A DNA stretch of 64,000 nucleotides from Actinomycetaceae bacterium (GTDB lineage: Bacteria > Actinomycetota > Actinomycetes > Actinomycetales > Actinomycetaceae): NCBI GenBank assembly GCA_030537735.1, contig JAUNVG010000002.1:1-64000 (forward strand), written 5' to 3'. Position numbers and translations under genes: made by a program. The notes below the pieces were generated by a model. The model was given only the letters and a program-made list of their open reading frames with translations, ran no database searches and was not told the origin of the DNA. Every line of letters starts with the position of its first letter. The stretch's first letter is position 1. Below are positions 6,968 to 15,315 of this stretch, piece after piece.

Positions 6968-9331
6968 ATGAGTACTCCAGATCGCACCTGTACAACCGAA
7001 CGCCAAGAGAAACTGGCTAAAATCTGGGCAATACTGCGCGATCGCAGTATTGGTTCCAAGGGCGATAAGAACCCGGGGTGCTCAATTGGAGATTTGGTTG
7101 ATAGCTCGGGGTTGTCTCGCCCCACAGTTATGTCCGTCATCGGTGACCTGACTGACTTGAAACTAGTTGAACAAATCGAACAAAGTAGTGAAACACGAGT
7201 TGGACGGCCCGCCACCACTTGGAGAATTTCTCCGCAAGCGGGGATCATAATCGCAGTCGACGCGCTGGTCTCAACCGCCCTGGTAACCGTGGTATCGCTT
7301 AGTGGGAAAGTCCTGGACGCACAAGCCCACGACCTCACCACCACTCCGCCGACGCGTATCACCGAGCTTGCCACCATCATTAAAGAAACCGCTACCGCGT
7401 ATAAGCAGTACGGCAAACTGCACCACGTGGCTATCTCCACCACCGGAATTATCGATTCTGACGGCACCGTCATTCACGCTGACTTGCTGCGAGCTCTAGA
7501 TGGCATAAACCTGGCAGCGGAGATCGGTAGCCGGGTAGGGTGCAACGTCACCATTGACAACGACATTAACTCCGCCGCATACGGGGAGTTCTGTCAACTA
7601 CGCGACCAGGGGGAACTGGCTGCGGACGGGGACTTGCTCTTCGTTAACCTAGCGCGCGGGGTCAATACCGGGCTGATAATCGGAGGGAAAATTCGGCGCG
7701 GACAGAGTTTTACCGCGGGGGAAATCTCCGACGTACTTGACCTGCGACTGGATAAAGAAAAGCTCCCCGATCACAGTTGGGTGGAGCGCGCCTCTCAAAT
7801 TGTGGCTTCGGTTGCCAGCGTTATCGATCCGGATCGGATTGTGGTGTCAACACCTACCGCCAGGCTCACCAAAACGATTGAGGACGTAATTACCCAGGTG
7901 CGAAAATCGGACGCCGCGACCCGCCCCTACGGTGGGGACGGGAAGCGCTTAAATATCGACATCGCCCAATTGGGGTGGGGGGCGTCTGTGACCGGGGTTG
8001 CGCACGTGGCTCTAAAGAAAGCTAACCAAAGTTTACTGGGAGTCAGTACTCAACCTGCGACGCAGCTGCAAGACCTTCACATAATCCAGGCAGCACTCAG
8101 GAAAGGACAACACACCACCTTGAAGAAGACCCAGAACCCATTAGAAACCCTGCGTATTGGGGTGGTGGGATGCGGCGCTCGCGCCCCCCTTGCGTTGGCG
8201 GCGGAGAGGCCGGAAAACGGCGGATTAATCACCGCGGTATGTGAACCTCACCCGGACGCGGTGAAACGCGTTGAAGCACAGTTGCAGCGCGACCCCAAGA
8301 CGGTGACCATCACCCGGACTGTGAAGGAAATGATTGACGCCGGGGTGGATGCCGCCTTCGTCACCTCACCGGATGACACGCACACGGAAGTGACCTGCGA
8401 ACTGCTGGAAGCGGGGGTGGCGGTCTACCTGGAAAAGCCGCTGGCCATAACCATGGAGGGCGCTAACGCCATACTTGAAACCGCCTACCGCACCGGTACG
8501 AAACTGTATGTCGGACACAATATGCGGCATATGAACGTGGTGCGCACGATGCGTGAACTCATACGGGAAGGGCGTATCGGGCAGGTAAAAGCGATTTGGT
8601 GCCGACACTTCGTGGGGTCCGGAGGTGACTTCTACTTCAAGGACTGGCACGCAGAACGCGCCCGCGGAACCGGATTGCTGCTGCAGAAGGCAGCACACGA
8701 CATTGACGTCATGCACTGGTTAGCTGAAGCTCACACCGAAGAAGTCGTAGCCATGGGTGGGCTCACCCTATATGACCAGATTGAAGATCGAGCAGACCAC
8801 TCCGAGGAACTCATGCGCGAGTGGTACAGCCTCGATAACTGGCCGCCACTGAGCCAAACAGGTCTAAACCACACCATTGATGTGGAGGATCTGTCGATGA
8901 TGCTTATGCGGATGGATACCGGGGTGTTTGCCTCCTACCAGCAGTGTCACTACACCCCCGACTACTGGCGAAACTACACCGTTATCGGCACCGAAGGACG
9001 CATTGAAAACTTCGGTGACGGGGCCGGTGGGCACATCAAACTGTGGAATAAACGCACCCACTACAACCCCGATGGGGACGAAACTTTCCCCATTATCGGA
9101 GACGCGGAAGGACACGCAGACGCAGATGTCCTCACCGTCACCGAGTTCATGCGGTTCATACGGGAGGGAACCCCTACCGACACGAACCCGCTGGGAGCCT
9201 GGTACGCGGTAGCGGCCGGAATCCAAGCGACCGAATCACTAAGGGATGGAGCCACCCCGCGCACAGTGACCCCGCCGCGCGAAGACATCATCCAATACTT
9301 CAACAACAACCAAACCCCTACTAAGAAGTAA
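6968..9331 (+). CDS. ROK-type regulator fused to Gfo/Idh/MocA oxidoreductase
   Basis: A 787-residue fusion in one uninterrupted frame. Residues ~10-85 form a winged helix (IGDLVDSSGLSRPTVMSVIGDL). Residues ~95-365 form a ROK domain that keeps a DNDINSAAYGEF segment but lacks the DxGGT phosphate loop, the GH metal site and the CxCGxxGC zinc cluster, so sugar-kinase activity is unlikely. After a linker, a Rossmann domain starts at about residue 397 (IGVVGCGA), with the MocA motif EKP (K490) and the HDID catalytic region (H577). The C-terminal half would oxidise or epimerise a sugar or sugar acid using NAD(P). The start has AGTAGGAA just upstream. A sugar ABC importer follows at 9.4 kb, so the protein probably couples sensing and first-step catabolism of the imported sugar. 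The exact sugar is unknown. A possible internal TTG start at 8120 could yield the oxidoreductase alone. Confidence 0.88.
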   Translation: MSTPDRTCTTERQEKLAKIWAILRDRSIGSKGDKNPGCSIGDLVDSSGLSRPTVMSVIGDLTDLKLVEQIEQSSETRVGRPATTWRISPQAGIIIAVDALVSTALVTVVSLSGKVLDAQAHDLTTTPPTRITELATIIKETATAYKQYGKLHHVAISTTGIIDSDGTVIHADLLRALDGINLAAEIGSRVGCNVTIDNDINSAAYGEFCQLRDQGELAADGDLLFVNLARGVNTGLIIGGKIRRGQSFTAGEISDVLDLRLDKEKLPDHSWVERASQIVASVASVIDPDRIVVSTPTARLTKTIEDVITQVRKSDAATRPYGGDGKRLNIDIAQLGWGASVTGVAHVALKKANQSLLGVSTQPATQLQDLHIIQAALRKGQHTTLKKTQNPLETLRIGVVGCGARAPLALAAERPENGGLITAVCEPHPDAVKRVEAQLQRDPKTVTITRTVKEMIDAGVDAAFVTSPDDTHTEVTCELLEAGVAVYLEKPLAITMEGANAILETAYRTGTKLYVGHNMRHMNVVRTMRELIREGRIGQVKAIWCRHFVGSGGDFYFKDWHAERARGTGLLLQKAAHDIDVMHWLAEAHTEEVVAMGGLTLYDQIEDRADHSEELMREWYSLDNWPPLSQTGLNHTIDVEDLSMMLMRMDTGVFASYQQCHYTPDYWRNYTVIGTEGRIENFGDGAGGHIKLWNKRTHYNPDGDETFPIIGDAEGHADADVLTVTEFMRFIREGTPTDTNPLGAWYAVAAGIQATESLRDGATPRTVTPPREDIIQYFNNNQTPTKK

Positions 9332-9403
9332 GCCGAAGCAGTATCGAAAACATCTAGTTAACTCATTGACACCAAAACCGAACCACGATTGCAAAGGAGC
9401 ATC

Positions 9404-10705
9404 ATGTTGAACCGACGTAACTTCCTAGCGGTGCTGGCCTTTGGGACGACCTCAGCCGCCCTCGCCGCCTGTTCGAAGGACTCAGGAACGTCTGCGGGCG
9501 CGGGGAGTGCGGAGACGCTCAGCCCCGACACCAAGGCGGAACTAACTTTGGCGTACTGGGATAAGAACCAGTCCCCGACCATTGAAGCTAACTTGGCGAG
9601 CTTCAAAGAAAAGTACCCCAACATCACGGTTACCACGAACCTGTCCGGATACGCCGACTACTGGAAGAAACTGCGTACCCAAGCAGAAGGTAAGAACCTG
9701 CCTGACGTGCTGTGGATGAACGGTCCCAATATCCAGCTATACGCTGGCAACGACATGTTGGAACCGCTTGATGTAGTTACCGACATGGGGATTAAGTGGG
9801 AAGACTACCCCAAGGCACTAGTTGACCTATATACCTTTGACGGCAAGCACTACGGAATCCCCAAGGACTTCGACACCGTGGGAGTGTTCTACAACAAGAA
9901 GATCTTTGCTGACGCTGGAGTAGAGCCGCCGCAGTCGGGGTGGACGTGGGAGGACTTCCACGAAAAGGCCAAGGCGATCTCTGATTGGGGTAAGGATAAG
10001 GGGATTTGGGGCGCGGCCTGCCCGGTGGCTTCGAACCAGAGTACCTACTACAACACCATTTACCAGGCGGGTGGCTACGTCATTAAGGATGGGAAGTCAG
10101 GGTATGACGATCCTAAGACCATTGAGGGCCTCAAGTGCTGGGTCGACTGGATTGCCGACGGCTCGGTAGCTCCACCGGACGTAGTTGCTGACGTCAAGCC
10201 CAACAATATGTTCACCGGGGAAAAGTCCGCGATGTTCTGGTCCGGTGACTGGATCGCAGCGGAAATCGCGGAAGCCTTTAAGGGGCGGGAAGAAGATATT
10301 GAGGTAATCGAACTACCCAAGAAGGAAAAGCAAGCCACTATTATTCACGGCCTGGGGTGGGCAGTATCGCAGCACTCCACTAACAAGGCGGCGGCGAAAG
10401 CCTTGGCAGCGCACATGGCGTGTAAGGAAAGCCAGGAGGTGGAAGCCGCGAACGGTACTGCTATTCCCGCGTTCAACGGCACCCAAGATCCTTGGCTGGC
10501 AACCTACCCGAAGTGGAACTGCAAGGTATTTATCGACGGCGCCGACCAGTACGCAGTGCCCTACCCGGTTTCTAAGAATACGGAAGCTTGGGCCAGCACA
10601 GAAGGCGACTACGTGATCCCCGCATTTAGTGGGACGAAACCCGTTGAAGAAGCAGCTAAGGAACTAGCTGCCGCGATGAACGAAGCCCTAGCTAAGGAGA
10701 AGTAA
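9404..10705 (+). CDS. Sugar ABC transporter substrate-binding lipoprotein
   Basis: A 433-residue extracytoplasmic solute-binding protein of the type 1 (maltose/oligosaccharide) family. The N-terminus carries a twin-arginine motif (NRRNFLAV) and a lipobox ending LAAC with the lipidated Cys23, so it is probably a Tat-exported lipoprotein. The mature part shows family landmarks such as LTLAYWDKN, the PDVLWMNGPN stretch and YGIPKDFDTVGVFYNKKIF. The ATG at 9404 is chosen because AAAGGAG precedes it by 4 bases; the upstream TTG at 9389 lies inside that site. The stop overlaps the next ATG by one base (TAATG). The ligand is probably a mono- or oligosaccharide or polyol processed by the MocA-type enzyme upstream. 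Confidence 0.9.
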   Translation: MLNRRNFLAVLAFGTTSAALAACSKDSGTSAGAGSAETLSPDTKAELTLAYWDKNQSPTIEANLASFKEKYPNITVTTNLSGYADYWKKLRTQAEGKNLPDVLWMNGPNIQLYAGNDMLEPLDVVTDMGIKWEDYPKALVDLYTFDGKHYGIPKDFDTVGVFYNKKIFADAGVEPPQSGWTWEDFHEKAKAISDWGKDKGIWGAACPVASNQSTYYNTIYQAGGYVIKDGKSGYDDPKTIEGLKCWVDWIADGSVAPPDVVADVKPNNMFTGEKSAMFWSGDWIAAEIAEAFKGREEDIEVIELPKKEKQATIIHGLGWAVSQHSTNKAAAKALAAHMACKESQEVEAANGTAIPAFNGTQDPWLATYPKWNCKVFIDGADQYAVPYPVSKNTEAWASTEGDYVIPAFSGTKPVEEAAKELAAAMNEALAKEK

Positions 10706-11676
10706 TGAAAGCCGCCGCCGTGGCGGGCAAAACCGCCCGCCACCCCGGCGCGGCGGGGCCTGGAGGCAGGCCCCTTTCGAAGAAACGCCGGGGTAATCCC
10801 ACCAGCGTCGGAGCTTGGCCGATCCTATTCTTAGGACCGATGATGCTGGGTGTCGCCATTTTCTACTACTGGCCGATGCTGAAGAACCTGATCGTCTCAG
10901 TCCAGCAAACCAATGCGTTTGGTGGGAACCCCGAATTCGTTGGACTGGATAACTACCGCGAGGTACTTTCCACGCCCGATCTGGGATCGGCGGTTAGTAA
11001 TACCCTCCTTTACACGGTGATCGTACTGCTGGGGATCCCCTTATCGGTGCTGATAGCTTCCATGATTGAGTTACCCGGGCTGCGCGGTAAAAGTCTTTAC
11101 CGCACTATGTACTTCATGCCGTACCTGGCAATGCCGATGGCGGTAGCGCAAGTGTGGAAACTGGTTTACAACGGCAACTTTGGTTTAATCAACCAAGGTC
11201 TACGGGCAGCAGGCGTGAGTGACCCACCATACTGGCTGGTCACCCCCGGGTGGGCACTACTGGCAGTGGCGCTGTTTGGAATCTGGGCGTCGATTGGATT
11301 TAACGTAATCATCCTTTCAGCGGGACTGAAGTCGATCCCGCGTGAACTATACGAAGCGGCCTCCATTGACGGAGCCTCCACTTGGAAACAGTTCCGCTCC
11401 ATCACCATTCCGCTGCTCACGCCCTCGATATTCTTCCTCACCATCATGACCACGATCGCGGGATTCCAACTTTTTGACGCCCTCTACGCCATGATCGGGC
11501 GAGACAACCCGGCGGAGCCCTACTCGCGTTCCCTGGTCTACCTGTTCTACCGCGAAACCTTCGTCAACTCCAACCAAGGGGCGGGGGCCGCCATCGCCAT
11601 GGTTATTTTCGCGCTGGTGGCGGTAGTTACCTTCATTCAGTTCTTAGGGCAAAAGAAGTGGGTGAACTATGTCTAG
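10705..11676 (+). CDS. Sugar ABC transporter permease (MalF-type)
   Basis: A 323-residue inner-membrane permease. A basic, glycine-rich cytoplasmic leader (residues 1-40) precedes six hydrophobic segments. The EAA loop that contacts the ATPase reads YEAASIDGASTWKQFRSITIPLL, near residues 217-239. It is translationally coupled to the binding-protein gene (1-bp overlap) and overlaps the second permease by 8 bp. Together the two permeases form the heterodimeric channel. No ATPase gene is present in this operon, which is common in actinobacteria where a shared MsiK-type ATPase serves several importers. Confidence 0.9.
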   Translation: MKAAAVAGKTARHPGAAGPGGRPLSKKRRGNPTSVGAWPILFLGPMMLGVAIFYYWPMLKNLIVSVQQTNAFGGNPEFVGLDNYREVLSTPDLGSAVSNTLLYTVIVLLGIPLSVLIASMIELPGLRGKSLYRTMYFMPYLAMPMAVAQVWKLVYNGNFGLINQGLRAAGVSDPPYWLVTPGWALLAVALFGIWASIGFNVIILSAGLKSIPRELYEAASIDGASTWKQFRSITIPLLTPSIFFLTIMTTIAGFQLFDALYAMIGRDNPAEPYSRSLVYLFYRETFVNSNQGAGAAIAMVIFALVAVVTFIQFLGQKKWVNYV

Positions 11677-12595
11677 TCAAGTTATCCCAGCGAAACCAGA
11701 AAACCTCGCTGCTGTGCCGAAGGGTAAAACGAAGGAACGTAGCAAGAAATCAAACACTAGTTTCATTCGTGTCTTACGCGGGCAAGTGAGGTTCTTGCCG
11801 ATCCACTTTTTCCTATTCCTGGGCGGGCTGATAATGGTCTTCCCATTCGTCTACCAGATCCTCATGAGTCTATCGACGAACGCGGAAATCCAATCCGTGC
11901 CCCCCACCTTCATCCCCGAACAGTTACGCTGGTCCAACTACGCCGAAGTATTCACGCGGCTACCCTTCCTGTCACAGTTTTGGACCTCGGTGCTAATCAC
12001 CACCCTACGCACGGTGGCGCAACTGATCCTGTGCTCCATGGCTGGATACGCCTTCGCACGCATGGGGTTTAGAGGGCGTTCACTACTCTTCGGACTGCTA
12101 CTAGCCATCCTCATGGTTCCCGGACAGTCATACCTAATCGGCCAGTACCAGTTGGTGCGCGATATGGGACTGCTGGAAACCCCGTGGGGAATCGTGCTGC
12201 CCGGATTCTTCTCCGCCTTCGGAGCTTTCCTGATGCGCCAATCCTTCATGGGGGTACCTCCGGCCCTAGAAGAAGCCGCGCGCCTGGACGGATGCAACCC
12301 GTGGCAAACATTTTGGAAAGTCATGTTCCCCGTGGTGCGTCCGGGACTATTCGCGGTCATGATTACAACCGTGCTGTGGTCGTGGAATGACCTGCTGTGG
12401 CCGTTGATCGTCACTACGCGGGAAGAAAACATGCCGCTGTCGGTGGGAATCGCGACCCTCGCGGGTCAGCACTCATCTGAATACGCCCTCATGATGGCAG
12501 CGTCAGTGATGGCTATGGCTCCGATCTTCCTGATCTTCTTCACCATGCAAAAACGGGTGATTGAAGGTTTGGCTGCTTCGGGTCTGAAGGGGTAG
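11669..12595 (+). CDS. Sugar ABC transporter permease (MalG-type)
   Basis: A 308-residue permease partner of the preceding gene. A roughly 35-residue basic leader is followed by six hydrophobic segments. The EAA loop EEAARLDGCNPWQTFWKVMFP lies in the last third and the final segment ends with MQKRVIEGLAASGLKG, the standard MalG-type C-terminus. The ATG lies within the last codons of the previous permease (8-bp overlap), so the two are co-translated. No ATPase follows; the next gene is tdh after a hairpin. Substrate as for the binding protein at 9404. Confidence 0.9.
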   Translation: MSSQVIPAKPENLAAVPKGKTKERSKKSNTSFIRVLRGQVRFLPIHFFLFLGGLIMVFPFVYQILMSLSTNAEIQSVPPTFIPEQLRWSNYAEVFTRLPFLSQFWTSVLITTLRTVAQLILCSMAGYAFARMGFRGRSLLFGLLLAILMVPGQSYLIGQYQLVRDMGLLETPWGIVLPGFFSAFGAFLMRQSFMGVPPALEEAARLDGCNPWQTFWKVMFPVVRPGLFAVMITTVLWSWNDLLWPLIVTTREENMPLSVGIATLAGQHSSEYALMMAASVMAMAPIFLIFFTMQKRVIEGLAASGLKG

Positions 12596-12618
12596 TGGGG
12601 AAGTCGAGTAAGTCCTCA

Positions 12619-12666
12619 CCGACGGTTGAGGCAGCGTTAGAATAGCGTTTGCCTCAACCGCGTCGG
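12619..12666. terminator. Long imperfect hairpin between the sugar importer and tdh
   Basis: Left arm 12619-12633 pairs with 12650-12666 over 15 bp with a 2-base bulge, around a 16-base A/T-rich loop. There is no T-tract after it. It may end the sugar-transport transcript or act as an attenuator or operator for tdh, whose ATG begins 36 bp later. Confidence 0.5.
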
Positions 12667-12702
12667 TATGGGGTCCCATGAAGAAGAAAGAAGGCAGTGA
12701 AG

Positions 12703-13734
12703 ATGAAAGCACTGGCGAAGACTAAACCCGGACCGGGACTGGAACTCATTGACGTGCCTGAACCGCAGGTGGGACCCAACGACGTGTTAATCCGGGTGAT
12801 GCGGACCGGGATCTGCGGCACTGACGTACATATCGACCGGTGGGATCCGTGGGCGGTTAAGACCGTGCAGACGCCGCTGATTCTGGGGCATGAGTTCTGC
12901 GGGGAAATTGTCGAGGTCGGTTCCGAAGTTAGCGACCTAAAGACCGGGATGTTCGTGTCCGGAGAGGGTCACTTCGTGTGTGGGCGGTGCCGCGCTTGCC
13001 TGGCGGGGCGACGCCACCTGTGTCGCAATACTAAGGGGATCGGCTACCACGTTGATGGCGCGTTCGCGCAGTACTTCGCGATGCCGGCGGCGAACGTGTG
13101 GGTCCACCACGTGCCGAACCTGGACCCGGACGTAGCGGCGATTTTTGACCCCTTCGGAAACGCGGTGCACACGGCACTGCAGTTCCACACCCTGGCCGAG
13201 GACGTCCTCGTATCGGGTGCTGGGCCGATTGGGATTATGGCGGCCCTGGTGGCGCAGTTCCAAGGCGCGCGCCACGTGGTGCTCACTGACCTTTCAGATG
13301 AGCGACTCGAACTGGCTAGGTCCTTGGGGATCCAGCACACGGTGAACGTGGGGCGGGAGAACCTGGCGGAGGTGTTTTCGCGGTTCAATATGAAAGAAGG
13401 CTTCGACATTGGATTGGAAATGTCGGGAGCCGCCCCAGCCCTTAAGTCCATGATTGCGAATATGACGCACGGGGGACGCATCGCGTTGCTGGGAACACCC
13501 ACCCACGAAATCGACTTGGACCTGTCCACCGTGATTTTCAATATGCTCACCATCCAAGGGGTGACGGGGAGGCAGATTTTCGAAACCTGGTACATGATGA
13601 CGGCCCTGCTGCAGTCGGGGCTGGATATTTCCGGGGTGATCACTCACCGCCTTCCCTTCACCGAGTTTGAAGAAGCTTTCCAGGTCGCGGGTGATGGGCG
13701 CAGTGGGAAAGTGGTGATGAACTGGGAGGAGTGA
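12703..13734 (+). CDS. tdh: L-threonine 3-dehydrogenase
   Basis: Zinc-dependent medium-chain dehydrogenase of 343 residues that oxidises L-threonine to 2-amino-3-ketobutyrate with NAD+. It matches the well-known E. coli enzyme along its whole length. Catalytic zinc ligands are C38, H63 and E64; the structural zinc cluster is C93/C96/C99/C107; the region AAIFDPFGNAVHTAL and the Rossmann motif SGAGPIGIMAA are characteristic. The ATG at 12703 is preferred over the GTG at 12697 because AAGG lies 8 bases before it. The next enzyme of the pathway, kbl, lies 1.6 kb downstream on the same strand, separated by a fic gene. Threonine would therefore be degraded to glycine and acetyl-CoA. Confidence 0.95.
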   Translation: MKALAKTKPGPGLELIDVPEPQVGPNDVLIRVMRTGICGTDVHIDRWDPWAVKTVQTPLILGHEFCGEIVEVGSEVSDLKTGMFVSGEGHFVCGRCRACLAGRRHLCRNTKGIGYHVDGAFAQYFAMPAANVWVHHVPNLDPDVAAIFDPFGNAVHTALQFHTLAEDVLVSGAGPIGIMAALVAQFQGARHVVLTDLSDERLELARSLGIQHTVNVGRENLAEVFSRFNMKEGFDIGLEMSGAAPALKSMIANMTHGGRIALLGTPTHEIDLDLSTVIFNMLTIQGVTGRQIFETWYMMTALLQSGLDISGVITHRLPFTEFEEAFQVAGDGRSGKVVMNWEE

Positions 13735-13799
13735 GCCCCGCCGAAGCGGCGCGTTCTGGTGCTAACTTAAATCTTAAGCTGGCTCCTTCCTATTGGCTG

Positions 13800-13824
13800 C
13801 GCTAGTTTAATGATCAACCTAGCG
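13800..13824. promoter_or_regulatory. Imperfect palindrome in the fic promoter region
   Basis: CGCTAG (13800-13805) and CTAGCG (13819-13824) are inverted around a TGATCA core. A second inverted pair, TAGTT/AACTA, lies at about 13848-13860. The 154-bp tdh-fic gap is visibly more A/T-rich than its surroundings and repeats the element GCTAACTTA at about 13761 and 13841. This is a plausible operator and promoter region for fic. Confidence 0.4.
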
Positions 13825-13894
13825 TTAAGAGCAGTTTTGCGCTAACTTAGTTTCTAACTAGGGCAGGGCAGTTTGCGATTCGCTGGAGGTGAAA

Positions 13895-15202
13895 ATGGGG
13901 CAATACAAAGAACACCTCTGGGAAGGTAATGAAAGCGCGCCTTTGAAGCGGGATCGCAGGTCGGGGCAGTACCGTTCTTTCACGCCTGGCACCCTGACTG
14001 ACTTGGCACTGCCCATACCCACGCCCCTTGCACTTCGGGCAGCGAAACTAGAAAACCGCATCCAAGCTTTCCCCACCTACCCTGAAGCGGCGGGAGTGGA
14101 ATCTCTCAGTCGTCTGCTTGTGCGTAGTGAGGCGATGGCTTCTTCTTACATAGAAGGCTTGCAAGTATCAGCAAGGAAAGTGGCAGAGGCGGAACTTCAA
14201 CGAGAGTCGCAAGCGGTAGAAAAACTCTCGCACACGGCAGCGCAACAGGTTGCCGCTAATATCGCGATTATCGACCAAGCCATGGGGCAGCTTGCCACAG
14301 GTGAGGAAATCACGGTCGCAGACATCGAGGCTTTGCAATATCGTCTGCTGGCAGCGGAAGGTGCGGATCCGAAGAATCTTGGTTTACGGAAGTTTCAAAA
14401 CTGGGTAGGCGGTAGCGGATACCACCCCTTGGAAGCCGAGTTCATTCCTCCACCACCACAGGAAGTGCCGCGGCTAGTGCAAGACTTAGCGCACTACGCT
14501 TCAGGTGCCACGCATGGAACACTGATTCAGTCCGCATTGGTACACGCACAGTTCGAAACCATCCACCCCTTCAGCGACGGAAACGGGCGTGTCGGAAGGG
14601 CCTTGATTCATACTATTTGGCGTCGCCGCGGCCTCGAATCCGCCGCCGTCATACCCGTCTCAGCGGCGCTGGCAACTCGTTCTAAGCAGTACGTGGCGGG
14701 CTTAACCGCTTTGCGCACGACTGCAGAGCCGTCCTCGCCGGAATGGAACGAGGACGTGGCGCGCTGGTTGGAAGTGTTTTTCGACGCCACCGAAACAGCT
14801 TTGATGATTGCCCAGCGCTTTGCCGAAGACATCGCTGACTTGAAGGAAAACTGGCGCGTACGACATGAAGAATATGGTCAAAAGCTAAGCGCGAGGGCGC
14901 TACGCGCGGACTCAACAGCCGTGCGCCTACGCGACGCTCTACCTGCGATGCCGATGTTCACCAGCTCCTTGGCGCAGGAGCGTCTAGCTGTCAGTTCGGC
15001 GGCCGCGAGGAACGCCTGCGGGACGCTGCAGGAGGCGGGAATCATTACACAGGTGTCGATCGGGCGGGGAGTGCGGGGCTGGTACGCACCTGAGATCTTC
15101 GAAGTGTTGAACATCTACGAGCGCCAACTTGCCTCCACCCAATGGGACACGCGGGCCGCGACCCCCAGCCGACCGACCCCAAACCGGATCGGCGGACACT
15201 GA
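13895..15202 (+). CDS. Fic-domain protein (probable AMP transferase)
   Basis: A 435-residue protein with the Fic active-site loop HPFSDGNGRVGR (His224 first), which transfers AMP from ATP onto a target hydroxyl in this family. An N-terminal helix carries the inhibitory motif S83-x3-E87-G88, so it belongs to the self-restrained class with the inhibitory helix in the same chain. The N-terminal region and the C-terminal winged-helix-like part (residues ~345-420) match the common ~370-430-residue bacterial Fic/DUF4172-like architecture. ATG 13895 is chosen because GGAGG lies 5 bases upstream; the GTG at 13889 overlaps that site. It lies between tdh and kbl on the same strand. No separate antitoxin gene is adjacent. 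The target is unknown. Confidence 0.9.
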   Translation: MGQYKEHLWEGNESAPLKRDRRSGQYRSFTPGTLTDLALPIPTPLALRAAKLENRIQAFPTYPEAAGVESLSRLLVRSEAMASSYIEGLQVSARKVAEAELQRESQAVEKLSHTAAQQVAANIAIIDQAMGQLATGEEITVADIEALQYRLLAAEGADPKNLGLRKFQNWVGGSGYHPLEAEFIPPPPQEVPRLVQDLAHYASGATHGTLIQSALVHAQFETIHPFSDGNGRVGRALIHTIWRRRGLESAAVIPVSAALATRSKQYVAGLTALRTTAEPSSPEWNEDVARWLEVFFDATETALMIAQRFAEDIADLKENWRVRHEEYGQKLSARALRADSTAVRLRDALPAMPMFTSSLAQERLAVSSAAARNACGTLQEAGIITQVSIGRGVRGWYAPEIFEVLNIYERQLASTQWDTRAATPSRPTPNRIGGH

Positions 15203-15315
15203 AGGAGGGCGTTGGCCGGGCGGTGAAACATGCCTGCAAGGCGGCAGTTGGCGCGGTGAGATGGACGTAGGATTACAGGTAGAAGAATCGTTAGATCAGA
15301 CCTGGGGAGGACACC

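Noticed and set aside
6493-7473. Long antisense ORF opposite the DUF2254 and ROK-MocA genes
   Set aside because: Its translation is low-complexity and resembles no family, while the plus-strand genes show clear domains and ribosome sites.
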